Shown here one piece after another: positions 1-6,175 of a DNA stretch of 7,726 nucleotides. The notes under the pieces are model-generated. The model ran no database searches, was not told the origin of the DNA, and saw only the letters and a program-made list of their open reading frames with translations. Source of the stretch: Myroides sp. (lineage in GTDB: Bacteria; Bacteroidota; Bacteroidia; Flavobacteriales; Flavobacteriaceae); assembly GCA_018384465.1 (NCBI GenBank), contig JAHAYQ010000089.1, forward strand, positions 1 to 7,726, in the 5' to 3' direction. A program made the translations under genes and the position numbers. Every line of letters begins with the position of its first letter. The stretch's first letter is position 1.

Positions 1-506
1 GGCAGATGCAACATTTTTAAAACAAAAAACATGATACCACCCGAAAGGCAAGCTGTAGCATAAATTTCTTTTCTTAAAATAACCGGAATTTCATTGCATA
101 ATATATCGCGGATCATCCCTCCACAACAAGCAGTAATGGTTCCAAGTAGTATACAAACAATAGGACTAAGGTTTATTGCCAAGCCCGTTTCGATTCCTAC
201 CAAAGTAAACACGCCGATACCAATGGTATCAAACAAAAACAAGGAAGTTCTAAATATGCGCAACTTGTTTCTAAAAAGTATAGTAAAAACCGTACTTCCT
301 AAAATAATGTAAAAGGTTTGTAAATTTTGCAACCATGTTACAGGGGTATTTCCAATAAGTACATCGCGTAAGGTTCCACCACCTATTGCAGTAACTAAAG
401 CAATGATAAATACGCCGAAAAAATCCATCTTTTTTTCCATAGCCGCCAATGCACCCGAAATTGCAAACGCAATAAGTCCTAAAATATCTAAAATGGAAAA
501 AATCAT
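1..506 (-). CDS. TRIC/YicG (UPF0126) family membrane channel protein, 3' end cut off by the window
   Basis: Reading the minus strand from the ATG at 504-506 gives an uninterrupted 168-residue frame to the left edge. The protein is very hydrophobic and starts MIFSILDILGLIAFAISGAL. It shows the family's internal duplication: two copies of a glycine-rich motif, GGGTLRD at residues 42-48 and CGGMIRD at 128-134, each after a hydrophobic helix. Family members are usually about 200 residues, so roughly the last 30-40 are missing here. Bacterial relatives of the animal TRIC channels form trimeric monovalent-cation channels in the inner membrane; the E. coli relative is YicG, whose physiological role is not settled. 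The start codon directly follows the stop of the RDD gene, with no spacer, so the two are probably co-transcribed. The start is well supported because the first helix and first motif lie where expected. Family assignment is firm; the transported ion is inference. Confidence 0.9.
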   Translation of the reverse strand, partial: MIFSILDILGLIAFAISGALAAMEKKMDFFGVFIIALVTAIGGGTLRDVLIGNTPVTWLQNLQTFYIILGSTVFTILFRNKLRIFRTSLFLFDTIGIGVFTLVGIETGLAINLSPIVCILLGTITACCGGMIRDILCNEIPVILRKEIYATACLSGGIMFFVLKMLHL

Positions 507-1244
507 TTATCTACTGGTTAAATGGTTGAAATCATTAATGACCGTTTGCATAAAATGATGTGGGTTTTGAAAGTTATTTTTTATAGCAGCTACTTCTTCT
601 ATCTTACTAATTAATTCTTTAACCATGCGCACATCGTTCTGAATAATGGCGGTATGATACGCCTTTTTTATAATAGCCATATCGTGATCGGACAAACGCA
701 AAACAGTAGGAAAACTCACCACATATTCTTCAGTTAAATCTTCTAAAAAACGATGATTTAGTTGCACATTAGATTTCATGCTGATCACCGTGGTATCTGT
801 AACCATATCGCCTAATCGTTGACTTTTACTACTAAAAACAATACCTAAAATAGCTGGTAAACCTCCCATAATAAATACATCGATCAATCGAAAAAGCCAT
901 CGGGCAAAATGATCTGAAAACCGAGCTTGATAACCTTCTAATTTAACTACTCGTATCTTCATCACTCGTTTGCCTGGAGTTTGACCATTAGTCCAACTTT
1001 CAAAAAATAAGGTGTAAAATATAAATGGAATAAATAAAACAAATGATACTACACCTTGCTCCCAACCGTCAAATCCATTAAAAAAACGCCCCCAATTTAA
1101 CACATCGTACAGATAATATAGCACAGTTACATACGCCATTTTTATAGCCATATCTACGGCAAATGCTATTATACGCTCACCTAACGACGCCGGTTTAAAA
1201 TTTATCGTAACATTTTGTGCAGTGTTAATAGATATTTCAGTCAT
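507..1244 (-). CDS. RDD family membrane protein with a C-terminal cytosolic extension
   Basis: This 245-residue protein carries the RDD domain (about residues 15-158), named after a conserved Arg and two Asp. Candidates are R24 and D31 in GERIIAFAVDMAIK, with a further Asp in QRLGDMVTD (142-150). The family signature after the second helix, GQTPGKRVMKIRVV, is at 87-100. Hydrophobic segments lie near 26-46, 65-83 and 121-137. RDD proteins are small membrane proteins; some have been linked to ion transport, but most are uncharacterised. After the domain comes an unusual tail of about 85 residues (160-245), rich in charged residues and probably helical, which minimal RDD proteins lack. The gene diverges from the SpoIIM gene, and RDD and SpoIIM genes are often neighbours in MoxR clusters, so it probably belongs to the same system. 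No Shine-Dalgarno is visible; an A/T-rich leader precedes the ATG. Specific function unknown. Confidence 0.9.
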   Translation of the reverse strand: MTEISINTAQNVTINFKPASLGERIIAFAVDMAIKMAYVTVLYYLYDVLNWGRFFNGFDGWEQGVVSFVLFIPFIFYTLFFESWTNGQTPGKRVMKIRVVKLEGYQARFSDHFARWLFRLIDVFIMGGLPAILGIVFSSKSQRLGDMVTDTTVISMKSNVQLNHRFLEDLTEEYVVSFPTVLRLSDHDMAIIKKAYHTAIIQNDVRMVKELISKIEEVAAIKNNFQNPHHFMQTVINDFNHLTSR

Positions 1245-1263
1245 TATTTATATTTTAGCAGTT

Positions 1264-2235
1264 ATGAGGGAAATTGCTTTTATAAAACAAAATAAAGAAA
1301 AATGGTTAGATATTGAGCAACAATTGACAGAAAAAAATAAACTTTCTGCCGATGATTGGTCTCAAATGTATGTACAATTAACTAACGACTTGGCTTTTGC
1401 CCAAACTTATTACCCAAAAAGTGATCTTACTACTTATTTAAACAACTTGGCAAGTACCGTGCACCAAAAGGTGTACACCAATTATTCGTACGAAGGGAAC
1501 GTGTTAAGTACCTTTTTTTTGTTCGACGTGCCGCTTATAGCTTATAATTACCGTAAGGTACTGTATTTCTCGTTAGTTCTTTTTTTAGTTTTTGTAGGAA
1601 TTGGAGTTATTTCTGCGGCTTACGACGATCGGTTTGTTCGTTTAATTCTAGGCGATGCGTATGTTAACAAAACCTTAGACAACATAGCAAATGGTGATCC
1701 TATGGCTGTTTACAAAGGCTCATCGAGTTGGGGCAGTGCGTTTGGTATTACCTTAAACAACTTATATGTAGGAATGCGTTGTTATTTATACGGCATTTTT
1801 CTAGGCTTAGGCACGTTTTATATTATGGTGCAAAACGCTATTATGTTAGGTAGTTTTCAATACTTTTTTTACGAAAAAGCCGTATTTGCAGAAAGTATTA
1901 GAGGTATTTGGTTACACGGTTCTATGGAAATTATGGCTATTGTGATTGAAGTTGCCGCAGGCTTTATGTTAGGAGCAAGTATATTGTTCCCCGGCACCTA
2001 CACGCGCATGCAATCATTAAAAATTGGATTTAAAAACAGCTTTAAATTGTTTATTAGTACCATGCCTTTTACTATTTTTGCCGGATTGATTGAAGGCTAC
2101 ATAACTCGATACGCAAAAGAAATGCCCAACGTGCTAAATTATTTAATCATTATAAGTACATTAGGACTCATTACTTTTTATTATTTTGTGTACCCCTATT
2201 TTATTCACAAAAAAACACTTTTAAAAAATGTATAA
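1264..2235 (+). CDS. SpoIIM-family (DUF95) membrane protein
   Basis: The protein has 323 residues. The N-terminal ~98 residues (MREIAFIKQNKEKWLDIEQ...) are polar, helical and probably cytosolic. The membrane domain has about five segments, near 99-119, 174-196, 220-241, 264-281 and 291-312. The typical HGxxE motif of the family is present as WLHGSMEI (216-223). In endospore formers SpoIIM works with SpoIID and SpoIIP in septal peptidoglycan remodelling during engulfment. Nothing here suggests sporulation, and homologues are widespread in non-sporulating bacteria and archaea, commonly beside RDD, MoxR and DUF58 genes. The ATG at 1264 is chosen over the in-frame ATG at 1222 because the extra 14 residues are an out-of-family hydrophobic string and would overlap the divergent RDD coding sequence. 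The gene overlaps its downstream neighbour by 8 bases. A role in this cassette's membrane complex is inferred. Confidence 0.9.
   Translation: MREIAFIKQNKEKWLDIEQQLTEKNKLSADDWSQMYVQLTNDLAFAQTYYPKSDLTTYLNNLASTVHQKVYTNYSYEGNVLSTFFLFDVPLIAYNYRKVLYFSLVLFLVFVGIGVISAAYDDRFVRLILGDAYVNKTLDNIANGDPMAVYKGSSSWGSAFGITLNNLYVGMRCYLYGIFLGLGTFYIMVQNAIMLGSFQYFFYEKAVFAESIRGIWLHGSMEIMAIVIEVAAGFMLGASILFPGTYTRMQSLKIGFKNSFKLFISTMPFTIFAGLIEGYITRYAKEMPNVLNYLIIISTLGLITFYYFVYPYFIHKKTLLKNV
1288..1320 (-). promoter_or_regulatory. Possible Bacteroidetes-type promoter for the RDD-TRIC pair
   Basis: On the minus strand, TTG (1320-1318) is followed after 22 bases by TTATTTTG (1295-1288). The latter differs from the Bacteroidetes -7 consensus TAnnTTTG at one conserved position. 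Initiation a few bases downstream would leave a leader of roughly 35-40 bases before the RDD start at 1244. The site would lie inside the 5' coding part of the divergent SpoIIM gene, as expected when only 19 bases separate the two starts. In AT-rich DNA such matches arise by chance, so this is only a candidate. Confidence 0.25.
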
Positions 2236-3190
2236 CATATTTCAATTATTTAAAATACGAGGGTTCGGAGACTATATTTCTGATACTTTTCAGTTTGTTA
2301 AATTTCAAGGTAAAAATTATTTTAAAAACTATTTAAAATTTGCCTTTGTGCCCATATTGTTGTTAATGATTTGTATGTCGGTAATTGGTACGTTTTATTA
2401 CCGAGTACTAACTAGTACCTTTGGTTTTACCGGCGGCGAAACAATTGATAACAGTTTTATTACCCAAAATGCAGTAATGTTAGTTATTGGTATTATAGCT
2501 TTGTTAGTAGCTTCACTTTATTTAGGTTTAGTAAACTATAGCTATCCCGTTTACTATATGCACTTATTGGGTAAAAATGCAGAAGAAAAGCCTCAACTAC
2601 GAAGCATTAAATCGTTGTTTAAAGAAGATTTCTCCCGTTTATTAGCTTTTGGTATCTTAAGTTTTTTAGTGTTTTTTATTATTGGTTTAATAGCAACTGC
2701 CATCTCCATAGCGCTTATGTTTATTATCATTGGGATATTTGTGTTTATGTTGGTTATTCCGTTTTTTATTACGTGGTACTCACTAACTTTATTTTTTTAT
2801 ATCGATAAAAAACAATCTTTTTTCGATGCTTTTAAACACGCCTTTTACACTATTACCAATAATTTCTGGAGTGTGGTAGGTGCTAGTTTGTGTATGTTGA
2901 TTATTGTACAAGTGGTAAGCTCTATCGTAACTATGATTCCTTACATGATTACGATGTTCGGATTAATTTTTGGTTTGGAACAAGGGGGCGGTATGGAAAG
3001 CATCGATGGATCAAGTATTTCAATTTACTTAGTATTGATGGTTCTCGTATATTGTTTATCAATTTTAGTAAGCACTATATTAAGTCATTTACTTTTGATA
3101 CAAACCGGCTTGGTTTATTACTCTGAACGTGAAAAGTTAGAATACAAAACAGTACGCGAATCTATTGACGCCATAGGAAGAAATGAATAA
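2228..3190 (+). CDS. Unassigned multi-pass membrane protein of the MoxR cassette
   Basis: This 320-residue protein is not confidently recognised. It begins with an amphipathic, aromatic-rich stretch (residues 1-34, including FQFVKFQGKNYFKNY), followed by about six membrane segments near 36-56, 81-104, 137-165, 166-192, 214-248 and 264-291. It ends in a short charged tail (299-320). A glycine-rich loop, EQGGGMESIDGSS (251-263), lies before the last segment. Similar proteins in Bacteroidota are sometimes labelled as membrane domains of glycerophosphodiester phosphodiesterases or as DUF4013-like; there is no catalytic phosphodiesterase domain here, so an enzymatic name is not justified. It overlaps SpoIIM by 8 bases upstream and the DUF4129 gene by 8 bases downstream, which implies translational coupling and a shared job. 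It is probably a structural or transport-like part of the complex. It is surely a real gene, from its full-length frame and coupling; function unknown. Confidence 0.85.
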   Translation: MYNIFQLFKIRGFGDYISDTFQFVKFQGKNYFKNYLKFAFVPILLLMICMSVIGTFYYRVLTSTFGFTGGETIDNSFITQNAVMLVIGIIALLVASLYLGLVNYSYPVYYMHLLGKNAEEKPQLRSIKSLFKEDFSRLLAFGILSFLVFFIIGLIATAISIALMFIIIGIFVFMLVIPFFITWYSLTLFFYIDKKQSFFDAFKHAFYTITNNFWSVVGASLCMLIIVQVVSSIVTMIPYMITMFGLIFGLEQGGGMESIDGSSISIYLVLMVLVYCLSILVSTILSHLLLIQTGLVYYSEREKLEYKTVRESIDAIGRNE

Positions 3191-3974
3191 GACACTTTCT
3201 TTTGTCATAGTATTCTTAAGTATATCGGCTTTTTCACAAGTCGATCAAACAGTTGATTCTGTTTACCATCCGGGTGTAATCATTGAAGAAGCCGTAGAGT
3301 ATCAATCACAAACAGCAGCCGATTCCATTTACAGCGCTTTAGTACCTTTGAACAGCGAACAATTGATCCAACGCTCGTTAGATGATAATTTCCGAGAACG
3401 ATACACAGGTACTTCTTTTGAATACGATGTAAAAGAAGAAAGCGGTTTTTTAAGTAGACTGCGCGATTGGTGGCGACGGTTTTTAGAATGGCTTTCTCCA
3501 GATTCAACCGAAACGACAAAGGTGATGGATGAAATCATCAATATCGTATTGGTATTTTTGTCACTTATAGCCTTAGGCTTTTTAGTATATTATCTAAATA
3601 AAAAAGGTTTCATTCGATTATTTGCAACTAAAGATCAACAAATCATTAGTGAACAATTTATTGAAGAAAACATCGACCAAATCAATTTCGATCAACTTAC
3701 TCAAAAAGCAAAAAGCGAAGGTAATTTGCGTAAAGCAGTACGTTATTATTATCTGTGGATGCTAAAAAATTGGTCTCAAAACGGTTTGATCAATTACGAA
3801 CCTAACAAAACAACCAAACAATACCTAAAAGAGATCGATCACAACGATAACAAAATCGATTTTGAATATGTGTCTTATATATACGATAACGTATGGTATG
3901 GCTATCATGAAATTACAGAAGTTGATTTTCTTAAAATTGAAGATCAACTGCAACAACTGATTAATAAAAGATAA
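3183..3974 (+). CDS. DUF4129 domain protein with signal peptide and one transmembrane helix
   Basis: The 263-residue protein starts with a signal peptide (MNKTLSFVIVFLSISAFSQ, cleavage probably near residue 18-20). An extracytoplasmic region of about 95 residues follows, ending in a Trp/Arg-rich amphipathic stretch, SRLRDWWRRFLEWL (91-104). A transmembrane helix lies at about 118-138, and Lys/Arg just after it (NKKGFIRLF) suggest the C-terminus is cytosolic. Residues about 165-260 match DUF4129: a helical domain with the recognisable core GNLRKAVRYYYLWMLKNW (180-197), then the LINYEPNKTTKQYLKEI stretch. DUF4129 often sits C-terminal to transglutaminase-like domains or beside MoxR/DUF58 genes; its biochemical role is unknown. 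The gene overlaps the membrane protein upstream by 8 bases, and its TAA shares one base with the next ATG (TAATG), a classic coupled junction. Assignment is good for the domain and open for function. Confidence 0.87.
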   Translation: MNKTLSFVIVFLSISAFSQVDQTVDSVYHPGVIIEEAVEYQSQTAADSIYSALVPLNSEQLIQRSLDDNFRERYTGTSFEYDVKEESGFLSRLRDWWRRFLEWLSPDSTETTKVMDEIINIVLVFLSLIALGFLVYYLNKKGFIRLFATKDQQIISEQFIEENIDQINFDQLTQKAKSEGNLRKAVRYYYLWMLKNWSQNGLINYEPNKTTKQYLKEIDHNDNKIDFEYVSYIYDNVWYGYHEITEVDFLKIEDQLQQLINKR

Positions 3975-5170
3975 TGAAAAGCGAATACATTAAATACATA
4001 TTGTACTTTGTAGTGGCTGCATTAGTGGTTGTGGGCATTCAGTTGTTTTTTCCTAACCCAATTAATTGGAACAAAAATTACAATACACGTAGCAAAGATC
4101 CTTACGGTTTATACGTTTTTAATAAAGAACTGCCTAAGCTTTTAAGTAATCAGCAGCTACATAAATCGTCGTTAACACCTTATGAATATTTTGATTACAA
4201 CAAAGTACCAGCAGATAGTAGCACAACTTATTTATTGGTACAAAATCCGTATGCTTTAGATCAGGTTTCTGTAAGTAAATTAATGGAAAAAGTTGCAAAT
4301 GGCGCTGATTTAGTTGTCGCATCCGAACGTTTTTATTATTCATACAGTTTACTTTTAGATACCTTACAAATAAACACTTATGATACCAAAGGTAAGCAAT
4401 TGTTCTTTGTAGATAAATCGGCTAAAAAAGACACCATTCATTTAAGAGACGATTACCACAGCATTTTCACAATTTCAAAACCGGAAAAATATACGGCTAT
4501 TGCTAAGTTAAATAATAATTTATCTTTTATTTCCACCAAATTTGGGAAAGGCAACGTGTATTTATCCACAACACCTATACTACTTACCAATTATTATTTA
4601 CTGAACAAAAACCAACACAGTGCACAGTTTACAGAACGTTTTGCTTCGTATCTAAAAAAAGATCATATTGTGTGGTTTGATCAGAACTACGATACAGATC
4701 AAATCGCAAACAACGATTCTTTATTTAAAATCATTTTTAAATATCCAAGCTTGCGCTACGCATGGTACACCTTAATTATTGGTCTTATTTTATACCTTAT
4801 TTTTTATGGTAAACGCAGACAACGCATTGTACCTATTATTGAACCAGTAAAAAATACTACCGTAGAATATGTAGAAACAGTTGGCAATTTATATTATCAA
4901 GAAAAAAACCACACGCAACTTTTAGATAAACAAATTAAATATGCATTGCATTATATACGTACCGAATATAAAATTTTAACACAGCATTTAAATGATGATT
5001 TTATCAGTAAATTGCAACAAAAGACCATGGCTAACGAAGACGACATTAAAAATTTCGTACATTTTATAAACCATTTCAATACCAACTATAATTACACACA
5101 ACAAGATCTTATTCATTTTAACTTATTGTTAGAAAAATTACATATACATTATGGAAAATCAGGAAAATAA
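3974..5170 (+). CDS. DUF4350 domain protein, membrane-anchored at both ends of its extracytoplasmic domain
   Basis: The 398-residue protein has an N-terminal membrane anchor (about residues 7-26), then a large domain (about 35-230) resembling DUF4350. The typical entry motif is NTRSKDPYGLYVFNKEL (37-53), with an alpha/beta pattern after it (TTYLLVQNPYALD, ADLVVASERF, GKGNVYLSTTPILLTN). DUF4350 is thought to have a class I glutamine-amidotransferase-like fold, but I see no convincing Cys-His-Glu triad, so a binding role is likelier than catalysis. A second membrane helix (about 263-279) is followed by GKRRQR, which by the positive-inside rule puts the helical tail (281-398) in the cytosol. The gene starts within the preceding stop codon and overlaps the MoxR start by 20 bases. 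DUF4350 genes recur beside MoxR ATPases; this protein may be a membrane partner of the ATPase, but that is inference. Confidence 0.85.
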   Translation: MKSEYIKYILYFVVAALVVVGIQLFFPNPINWNKNYNTRSKDPYGLYVFNKELPKLLSNQQLHKSSLTPYEYFDYNKVPADSSTTYLLVQNPYALDQVSVSKLMEKVANGADLVVASERFYYSYSLLLDTLQINTYDTKGKQLFFVDKSAKKDTIHLRDDYHSIFTISKPEKYTAIAKLNNNLSFISTKFGKGNVYLSTTPILLTNYYLLNKNQHSAQFTERFASYLKKDHIVWFDQNYDTDQIANNDSLFKIIFKYPSLRYAWYTLIIGLILYLIFYGKRRQRIVPIIEPVKNTTVEYVETVGNLYYQEKNHTQLLDKQIKYALHYIRTEYKILTQHLNDDFISKLQQKTMANEDDIKNFVHFINHFNTNYNYTQQDLIHFNLLLEKLHIHYGKSGK

Positions 5171-6143
5171 CGAAATATCATTTAACAGTCGGTTGCCATT
5201 AACGGAACTAAAACAACAAATTGAAGCAATTAAAGCAGAATTGCACAAAGTTATTGTAGGTCAAGAAGAATTAATTGATTTACTATTGGTAGCAATTATT
5301 TCAAACGGGCATGTTTTAATTGAAGGTGTTCCAGGATTAGCCAAAACGCTCACTGCAAAACTATTGGCAAAAACGGTTCAAACCAATTTTTCAAGAATTC
5401 AATTCACACCCGATTTGATGCCGTCGGATATTTTAGGAACATCTATTTTCAACAATCAAAGTAATAATTTTGAATTTAAACCAGGACCTGTTTTCTCTAA
5501 CTTAATCTTGATTGATGAAATTAACCGAGCCCCGGCAAAAACCCAAGCAGCTTTATTTGAGGTGATGGAAGAACGCCAAATAACCATAGACGGAAATACC
5601 TACCTAATGGAACAACCTTTTTTAGTATTGGCAACTCAAAACCCTATTGAACAAGAAGGTACGTACGCCCTACCAGAAGCACAGTTAGATAGATTTTTAA
5701 TAAAAATCACCATTGATTATCCTACGTTAGAACAAGAAATACAATTGTTGCAGTTAGAACAAAATAAAGAACAACAAGACAAAACGTCGTTGTTAAATCC
5801 AGTTGTAACGGCACAGCAACTTATTCAATTTCAACAATTGGCTCAAAAAGTGGTTATCGAACCGCATTTAATACAATTCATTGCTCAAATTGTCAACAAT
5901 ACACGCAATCACAATTTCCTATATTTAGGTGCATCTCCAAGGGCATCCATCGCTATTTTAAACGCATCCAAAGCGTATGCCCTTATGAATGGAAGAGATT
6001 TTGTTACTCCAGACGATATTAAATACGTTGCTTTTTACGTGTTAAACCACAGATTAATATTGGCTCCTGAACGCGAAATGGAAGGTATTACCATTAAAGA
6101 TGTGGTAAAACAAATTGTAGATACCGTTGAAATACCCCGTTAA
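5151..6143 (+). CDS. MoxR-family AAA+ ATPase
   Basis: The 330-residue cytosolic protein has the standard MoxR length and all key AAA+ elements. Walker A is GVPGLAKT (59-66). Walker B is LILIDEINRAPAKTQ (118-132), with D122 and E123. Sensor 1 is in ATQNPIEQEGTYALPEAQLD (161-180), the arginine-finger region is DRF (180-182), and the sensor 2 region is LGASPRAS (259-266). The lid domain covers about 215-330. MoxR proteins hydrolyse ATP as ring-shaped oligomers and are regarded as chaperones that mature or activate partners, classically vWA-containing proteins; methanol dehydrogenase activation is the founding example, but no such enzyme is near here. The start at 5151 fits the family (polar leader, then LHKVIVGQEE), and the next Met (residue 90) falls past Walker A. 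The first 20 bases lie within the DUF4350 gene. A DUF58 partner gene follows. Subfamily and substrate are uncertain. Confidence 0.96.
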   Translation: MENQENNEISFNSRLPLTELKQQIEAIKAELHKVIVGQEELIDLLLVAIISNGHVLIEGVPGLAKTLTAKLLAKTVQTNFSRIQFTPDLMPSDILGTSIFNNQSNNFEFKPGPVFSNLILIDEINRAPAKTQAALFEVMEERQITIDGNTYLMEQPFLVLATQNPIEQEGTYALPEAQLDRFLIKITIDYPTLEQEIQLLQLEQNKEQQDKTSLLNPVVTAQQLIQFQQLAQKVVIEPHLIQFIAQIVNNTRNHNFLYLGASPRASIAILNASKAYALMNGRDFVTPDDIKYVAFYVLNHRLILAPEREMEGITIKDVVKQIVDTVEIPR

Positions 6144-6175
6144 CCGAAATCAATAAAAGGAAATTATAAAGCAAT
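6144..6175 (+). other. Only intergenic gap inside the plus-strand cluster
   Basis: These 32 bases between the MoxR stop and the DUF58 start form the longest non-coding stretch among the plus-strand genes. They hold a purine-rich AAGGA at 6157-6161, 14 bases before the ATG, which is farther than usual for a Shine-Dalgarno and may be coincidental. No hairpin with a T-run and no TAnnTTTG-type promoter element was seen, so read-through into DUF58 is expected. Confidence 0.5.

Noticed and set aside
94..312. 72-codon plus-strand frame
   Set aside because: It lies entirely antisense to the TRIC-family gene, whose minus-strand frame has clear motifs, and its translation resembles no protein family.
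1222..1263. Longer SpoIIM frame starting at 1222
   Set aside because: The extra 14 residues are an atypical hydrophobic string and would overlap the divergent RDD coding sequence; the ATG at 1264 gives the family-like start MREIAFIKQNKEKW.
1264..2235. Sporulation locus suggested by the SpoIIM match
   Set aside because: The family is common in non-sporulating bacteria, and no other sporulation gene is present in the window.
2890..3126. 78-codon plus-strand frame inside the unassigned membrane protein
   Set aside because: It is an alternative-frame shadow of a well-supported gene and has no recognisable protein character.
2228..3190. Naming the gene a glycerophosphodiester phosphodiesterase
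   Set aside because: Only membrane segments are present; the catalytic domain is absent, so an enzyme name would mislead.
3280..3541. Two minus-strand frames across the DUF4129 gene
   Set aside because: Both are antisense shadows in the region of the DUF4129 gene with a signal peptide and transmembrane helix on the plus strand; neither shows domain features.
4134..4343. 69-codon minus-strand frame
   Set aside because: Antisense shadow of the DUF4350 domain with no family resemblance.
6144..6175. Terminator or internal promoter between MoxR and DUF58
   Set aside because: No stable inverted repeat, T-run or TAnnTTTG element is visible in these 32 bases.
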